Positions 36,898 through 48,889 of a stretch of 53,759 nt of DNA are shown here, one piece after another. Origin of the DNA: Gallionella sp. (lineage in GTDB: Bacteria; Pseudomonadota; Gammaproteobacteria; Burkholderiales; Gallionellaceae). Below the pieces are notes generated by a model that was given only the letters and a program-made list of their open reading frames with translations, ran no database searches and was not told where the DNA came from. The position numbers and the translations under genes were made by a program. Numbering within the stretch: the first letter of the stretch is position 1; each line of letters opens with the position of its first letter. The DNA lies in assembly GCA_028714895.1 (NCBI GenBank), contig JAQTLM010000014.1, positions 1-53,759 on the forward strand, written 5' to 3'.

Positions 36898-37363
36898 TTT
36901 GCTTATACTTCGCCGCTCGCGCGTTTTGGGATTTGGGTAAGTTTGGGATGATTTCCCCGCCAGGAAGAGTTTTGGCACAAGCGACGGCGCATTGCGCCGC
37001 CACCCTACCTACCAGCCGCAGCCCGGTTAATATCACTCACCGGTACCAGCAGTGATAGTAATTGATTTATGCGCTCAAAGCACCTGTGGATTTTCCGTGA
37101 AGCAGCCAATATATTGCTGCCTCACCCCCTAAGGAGATTCTGAAACCGCCGGAGAGACGAGATGCAGTGCAACACAGCAATGCGCCGCCTCAACCGCTGA
37201 TACAGAAACCCCTAAGAACAATTTTTTAAGACCAGCTATTAATCAGAGAACTTAATTGATCAACCGTTTGCACAATACAAGACTTATTGCACGATTGCTC
37301 ATCTCGTACGCCTAACCGCGTATAGCTTGGTCTCGCCCGTGTCAGAGCGCGGGAGACAACATA
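36898..37363. promoter_or_regulatory. rluC-rne intergenic region and rne leader
   Basis: A 466-base stretch without a gene. It must hold the divergent promoters; I could not single out convincing hexamers. The last 35 bases before rne form a hairpin, GTCTC (37330-37334) with CC pairing to GG-GAGAC (37351-37357), which covers the GGGAG ribosome site. RNase E controls its own mRNA through its leader in E. coli, so this long leader may serve the same purpose. Confidence 0.5.
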
Positions 37364-39904
37364 ATGAAACGCATGCTATTCAATGCAACGCAGCCGGAAG
37401 AACTCCGCGTCGCCATTGTTGACGGTCAGAAACTCATCGACCTCGACATTGAAACCGCCGGCAAGGAACAACGCAAGAGCAATATCTACAAGGCAGTCAT
37501 CACCCGCCTTGAACCCAGCCTAGAAGCCTGCTTCGTCGAATACGGCGGCAACCGGCACGGCTTTCTGCCTTTCAAGGAAGTCGCCCCGCAATATTTTCAG
37601 CCCGGCAGCGGCAACCGCCCCTCGATCAAAGAAGCCCTGCGCGAAGGCCAGGAACTGCTGGTGCAGGTGGAAAAAGACGAGCGCGGCAACAAGGGCGCGG
37701 CACTGACCACTTTCATCAGCCTGGCCGGACGCTACATCGTACTGATGCCGAACAACCCGAGCGGCGGCGGCGTATCGCGCCGTATCGAGGGCGAGGAACG
37801 CGATGAATTGCGCGAAGTGCTGTCGCACGTCGAAGTGCCGCAGGGCATGAGCATCATCGCGCGCACCGCCGGCATCGGGCGCAACGAGGAAGAGCTGCAA
37901 TGGGATCTGGATTACCTCAAGCAATTGTGGGATGCGATCGATGGCGCGGCTAAGTCAGAAAAAGCCCCGTCGCTGATTTATCTGGAAAGCAGCCTGGTGG
38001 TGCGCGCCATCCGCGATTACTTCAACCCGGAAATCGGCGAAATTCTGATCGACACCGAAGATGTCTATCAGCAAGCCTTGGCCTTCATGAGCACGGTGAT
38101 GCCGAACAACGTGGATCGCATCAAACGCTACGTGGATGACGTGCCGCTGTTCTCGCGTTTCCAGATCGAACACCAGATCGAATCCGCCCATGCGCGCGAA
38201 GTGCGCCTGCCATCCGGCGGCGCGATCGTGATCGACCATACCGAAGCGCTGACCTCCATCGACATCAACTCGGCGCGCTCCACCAAAGGCTCGGACATCG
38301 AGGCTACCGCATTCAACACCAACCTCGAAGCGGCGGAAGAAATCGCCCGCCAACTGCGCTTGCGCGACCTGGGCGGGCTGATCGTGATCGACTTCATCGA
38401 CATGGAAAATAGCCGCAACCAGCGCGACGTTGAGAACCGTTTACGCGACTCGCTGCACCATGACCGCGCCCGTGTGCAGACCGCCAAGATTTCGCGCTTC
38501 GGCCTGCTGGAACTGTCGCGCCAGCGTTTGGCGCCCAGCCTGGGCGAGAGCAATTACATGGCCTGCCCGCGTTGCAGCGGCATCGGCCACATCCGCGGCA
38601 CGGAATCTTCCGCTTTGCACATCCTGCGCATCATTCAGGAAGAGGCGATGAAGGAAAGCAGCACCGCAATTCACGTGCAAGTGCCGGTGGATGTAGCCAC
38701 CTTCCTGCTCAACGAGAAACGCGGCGACATCCATCGCATCGAATCGCGCCTGAAAGTGGCGATCATGCTGATCCCCAACCCGCATCTGGAAACACCCAAC
38801 TACAGCATCAGCCGCCTGCGCCAGGACGATCTGACCGGCGACATGCTGCAGGCCAGCTACAAGCTGGTGGAAAAGCCGGTTGAAGAAAAGCCGCTGACTG
38901 CCGCTCAGGAACAGCAAAAAGCCACGCGCGCGCAAGCCGTGGTGCAAGGCATCACCCCGGCGCAGCCCGCACCGATGAAGGTTGAGGTTGAGGAGGCCAA
39001 GCCTTCAATTCTCGGCAAGCTGTTTGGCTGGATCAAAACGCTGGGAGCGGAGGAACAGCCCAAGGACAAACCGGCTGCCAGCACGCCACGCAGCCAGCCG
39101 CGCCGTGAACGCGGCGAGCGTAGCGAACGGAGTGAAGGCGGCAAGCGTCGTGAGCGCGGAGAGCGCAGCGAGGGGGGCAACGCCCGCCGCGAGCGCGGCG
39201 AGAAGCCGGTGCCGACCGAAGCCGCAGCAAAGCCTCAAGAGCCGCGCCAGCAGGCCGAACGCGAACCGCGCCCACAAGCTGAGCCGCGCCCGCCTCGGCC
39301 ACCGCGCCCGCCGCGTGCAGCGCCAGCGCCACAACCCGAGGAAAAACCCGTGCTGGAAAGCCAGATTGCCGCGCCTGCCGCCGAACAGGCCGAAGAAGGC
39401 AGCGCACGCGAAGGTGCCCGTCGCCGCGGTCGCCGTGGCGGTCGCCGCGAGCGCGAACGCCGCGATAACACCGTACAGGGCGGCGAAATACCGGCAAGTA
39501 ACGGTGGAACTGCTGTCGCGGAACAAGTCGCAGCAACCGCTGCACCGGTCGATACTGCCCCGGCAAAATTAAAGCCTTCCGAGTATATCGCCTACCCAGA
39601 AGGCTGGACGCCGCCCGTAACGCCGAGCCCCGTAACGCCAGATGAAGACATCGCCGTGCCAACGGTTGCAACGCAACAGAACGTGGCGGCAGTGATGGTA
39701 AATGAAATTATCGCACCCGTAGCGACAAGCAGCGGCGAAAACCTGGTGCAAATCGAGACCGACCAGGGAAAATTGCAAGCTGTGGCAAACATTCCCGCCG
39801 GTTACGCGGACAAACCGGCGACGCGCCGCCGCACGCGCCAGCATGAAGTTTATGTAGAGAATGAGCCTCTTGAGCAAGTAGAAACGCAACGCCCGCAAGC
39901 GTAG
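37364..39904 (+). CDS. rne: ribonuclease E
   Basis: RNase E is the main endoribonuclease for mRNA decay and rRNA/tRNA processing. The 846-residue protein has an S1 domain at about residues 35-120 ([22 protein letters not shown]), the DNase I-like catalytic domain with the metal-binding aspartates ([14 protein letters not shown] near 305 and LIVIDFIDM near 345), and the zinc-link MACPRCSG near 400. From about residue 510 the protein is disordered, arginine- and proline-rich with [16 protein letters not shown] repeats, the scaffold for degradosome partners and RNA. A terminator follows at 39924. Confidence 0.96.
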   Translation: MKRMLFNATQPEELRVAIVDGQKLIDLDIETAGKEQRKSNIYKAVITRLEPSLEACFVEYGGNRHGFLPFKEVAPQYFQPGSGNRPSIKEALREGQELLVQVEKDERGNKGAALTTFISLAGRYIVLMPNNPSGGGVSRRIEGEERDELREVLSHVEVPQGMSIIARTAGIGRNEEELQWDLDYLKQLWDAIDGAAKSEKAPSLIYLESSLVVRAIRDYFNPEIGEILIDTEDVYQQALAFMSTVMPNNVDRIKRYVDDVPLFSRFQIEHQIESAHAREVRLPSGGAIVIDHTEALTSIDINSARSTKGSDIEATAFNTNLEAAEEIARQLRLRDLGGLIVIDFIDMENSRNQRDVENRLRDSLHHDRARVQTAKISRFGLLELSRQRLAPSLGESNYMACPRCSGIGHIRGTESSALHILRIIQEEAMKESSTAIHVQVPVDVATFLLNEKRGDIHRIESRLKVAIMLIPNPHLETPNYSISRLRQDDLTGDMLQASYKLVEKPVEEKPLTAAQEQQKATRAQAVVQGITPAQPAPMKVEVEEAKPSILGKLFGWIKTLGAEEQPKDKPAASTPRSQPRRERGERSERSEGGKRRERGERSEGGNARRERGEKPVPTEAAAKPQEPRQQAEREPRPQAEPRPPRPPRPPRAAPAPQPEEKPVLESQIAAPAAEQAEEGSAREGARRRGRRGGRRERERRDNTVQGGEIPASNGGTAVAEQVAATAAPVDTAPAKLKPSEYIAYPEGWTPPVTPSPVTPDEDIAVPTVATQQNVAAVMVNEIIAPVATSSGENLVQIETDQGKLQAVANIPAGYADKPATRRRTRQHEVYVENEPLEQVETQRPQA

Positions 39905-39923
39905 CTCCGGTTAGGCGAAAAAC

Positions 39924-39956
39924 AAAAACCGCACGATTGTCATCGTGCGGTTTTTT
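39924..39956 (+). terminator. Rho-independent terminator after rne
   Basis: A perfect stem of AAAAACCGCACGAT with ATCGTGCGGTTTTT and a four-base loop (TGTC), followed by T residues. It can work in both directions. It ends the rne transcript 20 bases after the stop. Confidence 0.92.
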
Positions 39957-40150
39957 GTTAGGTGAATTCAAGTTCGAAGTGCAACAGCCAATGGAGGCTT
40001 GGTGTAACACACTTCCGCTCCGACTGTTGACGTATGACAAAAATTACACCGCCCGCTGATATAGAATGCGGCCTGCGCAATAAAGATCATGTTATCAACC
40101 CGCCCTGATAGAATTTCAAGGGTGATAATTTTTCAGGGAAATTGGAAATT

Positions 40151-41332
40151 ATGCCGGCCATCGGATTATGGTACCCAGTTTATGATCGCCGCCTCGCGTG
40201 GATTGGCGTGAGTTTGGAGACAGATACATCGATATTTGTGCCACAGAATTTCTTTGACCAGATGAGCAGCGAATCGCTGGCGGTCGATGGGATCAACAGC
40301 AAATTGTTTTTCGTGGGCGCGGATGTTTTGGGTGCATGCAAACAACCGCTAAAATTACCTTTTTCGCCATCCCGGTTGGTGGCCGTGCTCAGCGAAAATT
40401 TTCTGTCGGCCGAGGCAAGTATGGCTATTTTTCGCGCTTGGCACAGCAAAAATGTGCGCCTGGCCGTGACTGGCCTGGCTGTTCCATCCGGACTTTCCCG
40501 TGACATGGTCACCATGCATGTTTTCGATGCCGTCACAGTACGTAAATCGTTTAGCGAAAAAGCCTTGCTGGATGCCGGTCATTCCGGAGCAAAACTATTT
40601 GCTCAAGGTATCGGCTCGATGGAACTATTCGAATGGTGTGCCGCGACGGGGTTTAATTATTTCACCTTTGGCGGATTGGACACTCCGGAATATGGAGACC
40701 AGTCAAAGGATTCTTCCCGCCTGCCGTTGATGCACCTGCTTTCCCTGGTTGCCACAGATGCAGATACGGCGACCATGGAGGAAGTTTTCAAGCTCGATCC
40801 GAAATTGGCTTTCGAATTATTGCGGCTGGTCAATTCCACTTCTTTCGGCACACGCAAGGAGATCACCAGTTTTTCCCAGGCCATCATGGTGCTGGGGCGG
40901 CGCCAGTTGCAGCGCTGGCTGCAACTGCTGATGTTCTCTCTGCGCAAGGAAGGCGATGACGCCCCCAACATCCTGATGCAGCGCGCCGCCGAGCGGGGCA
41001 GAATGATGGAACTCCTGTCCCAGGAAGGCAATGAAAAAGCCGACCGGGAACAGGCCTTCATGGTGGGGGTATTTTCCGTGCTGGACATCCTGATGAAAAC
41101 CCCGCTGACGGAACTGCTTGAATCAGTTTCCTTGCCGCAATCAGTGGAACAGGCGTTACTCAAGCATGAAGGACGGCTGGGCGTTTTGCTCGACCTGATA
41201 TGCGCAACCGAACAACGCGACTTTGCCGGAGTGCAACGGCTACTGCCCAACTTGGGGATAGCGCCAGACATATTGAGCCGGTTCCAGCTTGACGCCATTT
41301 TCTGGGCTTTGAAAGTCGCCGGATCCAAATGA
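40151..41332 (+). CDS. HDOD-domain protein with degenerate EAL-like N-terminus
   Basis: A 393-residue protein of the YuxH type. The N-terminal part (MPAIGLWYPVYDRRLAWIGVSL) matches the start of EAL-HDOD proteins (RQPIYD...), but the catalytic EAL motifs are lost. From about residue 195 it is a HDOD domain (LLSLVATDADTATMEEVFKLDP, FELLRLVNSTSFG, FSQAIMVLGRRQLQRWLQLL). Such proteins are signal-transduction scaffolds without enzyme activity. I start at ATG 40151; a TTG three codons earlier is in frame. It overlaps the following GGDEF-EAL gene by 4 bases (ATGA), so the two are made together. Confidence 0.87.
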   Translation: MPAIGLWYPVYDRRLAWIGVSLETDTSIFVPQNFFDQMSSESLAVDGINSKLFFVGADVLGACKQPLKLPFSPSRLVAVLSENFLSAEASMAIFRAWHSKNVRLAVTGLAVPSGLSRDMVTMHVFDAVTVRKSFSEKALLDAGHSGAKLFAQGIGSMELFEWCAATGFNYFTFGGLDTPEYGDQSKDSSRLPLMHLLSLVATDADTATMEEVFKLDPKLAFELLRLVNSTSFGTRKEITSFSQAIMVLGRRQLQRWLQLLMFSLRKEGDDAPNILMQRAAERGRMMELLSQEGNEKADREQAFMVGVFSVLDILMKTPLTELLESVSLPQSVEQALLKHEGRLGVLLDLICATEQRDFAGVQRLLPNLGIAPDILSRFQLDAIFWALKVAGSK

Positions 41333-43821
41333 AACTGCAACCCGGCTCCTCGTCCAATACCGATAACCACCATACTTTTGCCGTGGCGGGCAGCATCGTG
41401 CATAACGTGCTGCACATCGAAGAAAGGGATTTCGCACAAAGGCTAGGGGAAGTAATCCGGGCTACTTTTAACTGGTCCGAGGTTTATTGCCATTTCACCG
41501 GGCGGGCGACACACCTGGCTGGCCGACGCAAGTTACCGGAAGACTGGCGCAGCCTGGTGGAACGAATCGAATGCAACAGTCAGGCGGCCTGGTTACCGGC
41601 CGACGGCAACGAAGTTGATCCGATACAACTTGGCTGCCTTTTGCTTACTCAGGGCGAGGCTGTCGGTGTGTTGTGCGTGCAGGCGCCGCTGGCCGCCTTG
41701 CCGACCTTGCAGTCGCTGGCCGGGCTGATCGCGGCAACCTTGCTCAATCGTTTGCAGTTCGACGAACGCAAGCGCGGCCTGCTGGACAGCGAGGATAAGC
41801 TGGCGCGGCAACAGCAGATACTCGACCAGATCCACGATTCTGTCATCGCCATGGATCTGAGCGGCTACATCACCGGATGGAACAAGGGAGCGGAACAGCA
41901 GTTCGGCTACACCGCCGAGGAGGCGATAGGAAAAAACATCCTGTTCCTGTATGCCGACGAAGATGAAAATGCACTGTTCCACGAAGCCTTCCTCGAGCAC
42001 GGCGGGCGAGAGATAGTGGTCAAACGCCGCAAGAAATCCGGCGAGGTATTCTGGGCCAGCCTGAGCCTTTCACTGTCGCGTGATGCGCGGGGCAACCCCA
42101 CTGCGATCCTCGGCTACCTGGTGGATATCACCGAGCGCCTCAAGGCGGAAGCGGAGTTGCGCCTGCAGGCGGCAATCTTCGAATACAGCGATGAGGGCAT
42201 CATCGTCACCGATGTAACCAAACGCATTCTTTCGGTAAACCGCTCATTCACTAAAATCACCGGCTACGAAGCGCACGAAGCCATCGGACAGCTTCCCTCG
42301 ATACTGAAATCAGGGCTGCATGACCAGGCTTTTTACAACGAGATGAACGCCTCGATCGCCGATAATGGGCTCTGGATCGGCGAACTGTGTAACCGGCGCA
42401 AAAACGGCGAAAACTTCCCGGTCTGGATGTCGATCAGTGGGGTGCATAACAAAGACGGGGTGATTACCCATTATTTCTCCGTGTTCACCGACCTTACCGA
42501 ACGCAAGAATGCGGAACAGCAAATTTATCGGCTGGCCTATTACGACGCACTCACCGGCCTGCCGAACCGCGCCAAGCTGTATACCCTGCTGCGCCAGACC
42601 TTGCTTGAAGCGCAGCGCAACAAGGCACATGGCGCGATATTGTTCATCGACCTCGACCGCTTCAAGCAGATCAACGATTCCCTCGGCCACGCGCACGGCG
42701 ATATCCTGCTCAAGGAAGTCGCCAGACGGCTGTCTGCCAGCCTGCGCGGCGAGGATATTATTGCCCGCATCGGTGGCGACGAATTCGTCGTGGCTTTGGT
42801 GGATATCGCCAAGCACGAAGACGCTTCCATCGTCGCGCAGAAAATCCTCGACAACCTGTCCCTGCCCGTCATGGTGGAGGGGCACGAGCTGCAAATTTCC
42901 GCGAGTATCGGCATCAGCGTCTATCCCGATAACGGCGATGATGCCGAAACCCTGATCAAGAATGCCGATATTGCGATGTACCGTGCCAAGCAGGGCGAAG
43001 TGCATGACGGCTACTTGTTTTTCTCGCCCGACATGAACAAGCGCGCCATGGAGCGCCTCAAACTGGAAAGTAACCTGCGCCGCGCTCTGGAGCGGAACGA
43101 GCTGATACTTTACTATCAACCGCAACAGAACCTGCAAAGCGGCAAGATCATCGGCGCGGAAGTGCTGTTGCGCTGGAACCACCCCGGCACAGGCATGATT
43201 CCCCCGGCCACATTCATCCCGCTGGCGGAAGAGACCGGGTTGATCATTCCCATCGGCCAATGGATACTGGAAACCGTCTGCGCACGCAACAAGGAATGGC
43301 AGCGTGCCGGGCTGCCCATCGTCAAGCTGGCGGTAAACATTTCCGCCAAACAGTTCCGCCCGACACTACCGCGCCTGGTGGCGGAGATATTGGCGCGCCA
43401 CGAACTGGATGCGCGCTTTCTCGAACTGGAAATCACCGAAAGCATGATCATGCAGAATGTTGAAGGCGTGATCGCCATGATGGACGATTTCCAGCAACTG
43501 GGCACCGGCCTGTCGCTGGACGATTTCGGCACCGGTTATTCGTCCTTAAGCTACCTCAAGCGTTTCCCCATCGACAAACTCAAGATCGATCAGTCGTTTG
43601 TGCGGGGCGTCACCAAGGATACCGACGACGAGGCCATCACACGGGCGATCATCAGCCTGTCCAAAAACCTCGGCTTGCGCGTCATCGCGGAAGGGGTAGA
43701 AACGGAAGAACAATTGGCTTTTCTCAGATCGGCAGGTTGCGAGGAGATACAGGGATATTATTACAGCCGCCCCTTGCCAGAAGATGATTTTGTCAAATTC
43801 CTGCAGAGCGCAAATCCTTGA
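41329..43821 (+). CDS. PAS-PAS-GGDEF-EAL cyclic di-GMP protein
   Basis: An 830-residue protein with no membrane segments. About residues 1-155 form a GAF-like N-terminal region (weak). Two PAS domains follow (DQIHDSVIAMDLSGYITGWN near 168 and EYSDEGIIVTDVTKRILSVN near 288), then a GGDEF domain with an intact ARIGGDEFVV active site near 480, and an EAL domain near 580-830. The EAL signature reads EVL (GAEVLLRWNH), while the downstream residues ITESMIM and DDFGTGYSSLSYL are intact, so phosphodiesterase activity is likely. Diguanylate cyclase activity is also possible. It is coupled to the HDOD gene upstream. Confidence 0.92.
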   Translation: MKLQPGSSSNTDNHHTFAVAGSIVHNVLHIEERDFAQRLGEVIRATFNWSEVYCHFTGRATHLAGRRKLPEDWRSLVERIECNSQAAWLPADGNEVDPIQLGCLLLTQGEAVGVLCVQAPLAALPTLQSLAGLIAATLLNRLQFDERKRGLLDSEDKLARQQQILDQIHDSVIAMDLSGYITGWNKGAEQQFGYTAEEAIGKNILFLYADEDENALFHEAFLEHGGREIVVKRRKKSGEVFWASLSLSLSRDARGNPTAILGYLVDITERLKAEAELRLQAAIFEYSDEGIIVTDVTKRILSVNRSFTKITGYEAHEAIGQLPSILKSGLHDQAFYNEMNASIADNGLWIGELCNRRKNGENFPVWMSISGVHNKDGVITHYFSVFTDLTERKNAEQQIYRLAYYDALTGLPNRAKLYTLLRQTLLEAQRNKAHGAILFIDLDRFKQINDSLGHAHGDILLKEVARRLSASLRGEDIIARIGGDEFVVALVDIAKHEDASIVAQKILDNLSLPVMVEGHELQISASIGISVYPDNGDDAETLIKNADIAMYRAKQGEVHDGYLFFSPDMNKRAMERLKLESNLRRALERNELILYYQPQQNLQSGKIIGAEVLLRWNHPGTGMIPPATFIPLAEETGLIIPIGQWILETVCARNKEWQRAGLPIVKLAVNISAKQFRPTLPRLVAEILARHELDARFLELEITESMIMQNVEGVIAMMDDFQQLGTGLSLDDFGTGYSSLSYLKRFPIDKLKIDQSFVRGVTKDTDDEAITRAIISLSKNLGLRVIAEGVETEEQLAFLRSAGCEEIQGYYYSRPLPEDDFVKFLQSANP

Positions 43822-44180
43822 AACAAGCGGATAGTCGGAAACCCGGCAGGAAATAAATGTAAACAGGCCAACAGATGACGGTCTGCTTTGCCTGCCGGTC
43901 TGGTGATCGGATCGCGGCGCTCAAACCCAGCGTAACGTTCGTTGATCCTGATGTTCATCGGCGGAATCAACAACTCTCACCCTGCCTAGAACCCGTTTGG
44001 GTATTTATCCCAATCTTCCGTCCCTCCGGTTGGCGCAGTACAGGTATAATGCGCACTGCCCTGCGCCAAACCAATCAGCGTAGCGGTTTCTGTGTTACTC
44101 CCGATCTCTTCGATCACTTAATTCGTCTGCCTCGATTGGTGCTGCTCTTGTGGGCGGCAGGCCGTCGCAGGAGCCAAACT
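43822..44180. promoter_or_regulatory. leader region of the DEAD-box helicase gene
   Basis: About 360 bases without a supported gene. A perfect TATAAT lies at 44045-44050, about 125 bases before the helicase start, but no good -35 is present at the right distance. A long leader is common for cold-induced DEAD-box helicase genes. The open frame continues upstream of 44181, but its codons look like non-coding sequence. Confidence 0.4.
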
Positions 44181-45647
<1,467 letters not shown>

Positions 45648-45742
45648 CCGCAGCGGCATGCCAATACAGTCCGCGCAGAGCCTCGTCAAACGGCAGAAGT
45701 TGTGCTACGGCCGCCACCCGTTTTACTCAAGTAAACATTTAG

Positions 45743-46707
<965 letters not shown>

Positions 46708-46724
46708 AAATTCAGAGTTCACCC

Positions 46725-47072
46725 ATGCAAGGCTTTGATTTGAGCAAAGATGACCTGGCGAAAGTAAGTGCGGTGTACGTCCGCGCATCACTGATTGCAC
46801 TGCCGCCTGAAATGCGCAAACGTTATGCACACCACCTACTGAGCATCCTACCGCCCGCAACGAAAATCATGCTCGTTACTTTCGACTACCCATAACCGGA
46901 AATGTCGGGCCCGCCGTTTGCGGTTTCTACGGACGAAGTAGAAGCGCTCTACCGCGGACGCACCGAGATACGCCTGCTGGCACAACTGAACGTGCTGGCG
47001 CAAAACACGCGCTTTCAGGAACGCGGCCTGAGCCGGTTGCAGGAAAACATCTTCCTGCTGACACTGCACTAA
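46725..47072 (+). pseudogene. thiopurine S-methyltransferase remnant
   Basis: Two consecutive reading blocks in the same frame, separated by a TAA at 46893-46895, match the C-terminal half of TPMT-family enzymes: VSAVYVRASLIALPPEMRKR, then MLVTFDYP, a stop, EMSGPPFAVSTDEV, and SRLQENIFLLTLH at the end. The stop replaces a codon inside a conserved stretch. The N-terminal SAM-binding half is absent and the preceding sequence is the transpeptidase gene. So this is a decayed gene, not an active enzyme. Confidence 0.85.
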
Positions 47073-47214
47073 CGGATATAAAGCAGACTTTGACGAAATG
47101 GCGGAAAGTACCAATAGCCGCCCTTCAGGCATTCACAAAATAAATCCCCAAGTAGTTTGATTTAACCCGCATACCTTCCTCATCTTGTCAGGCAAACACT
47201 GATAGCAAAATTCT

Positions 47215-48666
47215 CTACGGGAGTATTCTTGCGAGACGAAAGCCGAGGTTGTAGTAACTGGCCCCAGGCCCGTTCCAGTTGCGATTAACCTCGCTCCCAA
47301 CCCGTGGGCTGACGATCCAAGAACCGCCGCGAAGCACGCGGTTCGTGCCATCACCTTGCCAAGCGCTGCCGTCATCCGGGGCTCCGTTGTAGTCGGCATG
47401 TTGGCTGTCCTCCACCCATTCCCATACGTTGCCGCTCATATCGTATAGGCCAAAGGCATTGGCTTGTTTTCCAGCCACCGGGTGGGTGCTGTTGCCGCTG
47501 TTGCCGTCATGCCACGCTACACTGTCCAGATTGTCACTACCACAGTATACCTGCCGCCCTCCAGCGTGGCAGGCGTATTCCCATTCGGCCTCACTGGGCA
47601 GGCGGTATTGTTTGCCGGTCTTGGCGTTGAGCTTCTGAATGAATGCCTGAGCATCGTTCCAGCTTACTTGCTCCACCGGGCAGTTGTCGCCGCAACTGGT
47701 AAAATTGCTAGGGTTGTTTCCCATGATCGCTTTCCATTGCCCTTGCGTGACTTCGGTCTTGCCCAGCGCAAAGCTTTTCAGTGTAACCCGGTGTGTCGAG
47801 TCCGTTTCACCCATGTCATAACTACCCGCTGGAATGACGGCTAGCTCTGGGCAGCCCGGACAGTCGCGGATGGTTGTTTCAGCTTTCTGACCGTTGGCTT
47901 CGGCATTGCGGAGGGCGGCAAGTTTTTCCTGTGCGGCAGCGACATGGCTTCCACTGGAGTATTTGTCGAGATAGGCCTGTACGGTCTGGGCGTTCCCCCC
48001 TGCCTGTGCCTGTTGCCAGAGTTGCTGTTCCTGCCGGGCGGCAATGGCGGCAAGCCTATCCTGCATGGCGGCGGCATGGCTGCCATTGGGGTATTTGTCG
48101 AGATAGGTCTGCATTGTTTTGGCATCCTGACTCGACTGCGCTCTTTGCCAGAGCTCTTGTTCTTTGCGAACCGCTAGATTGGTTTGGATTTTTTGGATAC
48201 GAACCTTTTCCATGGCATTGACGTCCGCACCCTTGGCAATCAACAGTTCGGCAATATCCTTGTCTCCCCAAAGAGCTGCGATATTAAGGATATCGACTTT
48301 AGCACCCTTGGCAATCAGCAGTTCGGCAACATCTTTGCGCCCCATAACGGCGGCGAAATAAAGAGGGGTGCCGCCATACTTTTCCTTGGCATTGACATCT
48401 GCTCCTTTGGAGATCAACAGTTCGGCAACATCTTTGTGTCCAGAAAGGGCGACGAAATGAAGAGGGGTGGCGTCATCATTGTTTTTGGCATTGACGTACG
48501 CGCCATAGACCAGTTGCCGGCTGACTTCTTTTACGTTACCCGATTCTGCCGCCGACAGAAGATCATCATTGGTACTCGTAAGTTTGTTTGATGCGAAAAT
48601 ACAGAAGGTCAGCATTAGTATGAAGCACGACATTAGGCCAGATAACTTCGAAAATTCAAGATTCAT
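47215..48666 (-). CDS. ankyrin-repeat and SUMF1-type (FGE-sulfatase) domain protein
   Basis: A 483-residue protein with an N-terminal membrane or signal segment (LSGLMSCFILMLTFCIFA), three or four ankyrin repeats at about residues 35-150 (ATPLHFVALSGHKDVAELLI), a glutamine/alanine-rich helical linker with two similar halves (QAQ..AKTVQAYLDKYSSGSH type, about 170-255), and a formylglycine-generating-enzyme-like domain from about 270 (VTQGQWKAIMGNNPSNF, DAQAFIQKLNAKTGKQYRLPSEAEWEYA, NVWEWVEDS, RVLRGGSW). The two active-site cysteines of true FGE are absent, so it is probably a binding or structural protein outside the cytoplasm. The role is unknown. Confidence 0.87.
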   Translation of the reverse strand: MNLEFSKLSGLMSCFILMLTFCIFASNKLTSTNDDLLSAAESGNVKEVSRQLVYGAYVNAKNNDDATPLHFVALSGHKDVAELLISKGADVNAKEKYGGTPLYFAAVMGRKDVAELLIAKGAKVDILNIAALWGDKDIAELLIAKGADVNAMEKVRIQKIQTNLAVRKEQELWQRAQSSQDAKTMQTYLDKYPNGSHAAAMQDRLAAIAARQEQQLWQQAQAGGNAQTVQAYLDKYSSGSHVAAAQEKLAALRNAEANGQKAETTIRDCPGCPELAVIPAGSYDMGETDSTHRVTLKSFALGKTEVTQGQWKAIMGNNPSNFTSCGDNCPVEQVSWNDAQAFIQKLNAKTGKQYRLPSEAEWEYACHAGGRQVYCGSDNLDSVAWHDGNSGNSTHPVAGKQANAFGLYDMSGNVWEWVEDSQHADYNGAPDDGSAWQGDGTNRVLRGGSWIVSPRVGSEVNRNWNGPGASYYNLGFRLARILP

Positions 48667-48748
48667 AATGTCATATTCCTCTGGCTAAACAATTGAGCCG
48701 ATGCCGCTGCCTGTTCACGACAGGAGTGGGCGTGGCGGTGTCCCCTTG

Positions 48749-48884
48749 CTACTGCATGTAACCGTGATGCGTCAGCTTCTCGATGTTGTGTGCCACGCAG
48801 TAGAGTTTTCATTGCCGCAACCACCTTGGATTGACCTCGTAGCGTAAAGCAGTTGAATAAATCGAATCTGGTATTTTTGATCAT
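48749..48884 (-). pseudogene. C-terminal remnant of a transposase
   Basis: The minus strand reads RFDLFNCFTLRGQSKV in one frame and then, after a frameshift, LYCVAHNIEKLTHHGYMQ and a stop in another. Together this is the typical C-terminus of IS1182-like (DDE) transposases. Nothing of the rest of the element is visible. It lies between petC and the ankyrin/SUMF1 gene, which may therefore be a later neighbour of the bc1 operon. Confidence 0.7.
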
Positions 48885-48889
48885 GAGTG

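Noticed and set aside
43875..44180. N-terminal extension of the DEAD-box helicase
   Set aside because: No similarity to the family, and the TTG at 44181 has an AGGAG site and the expected Q-motif distance.
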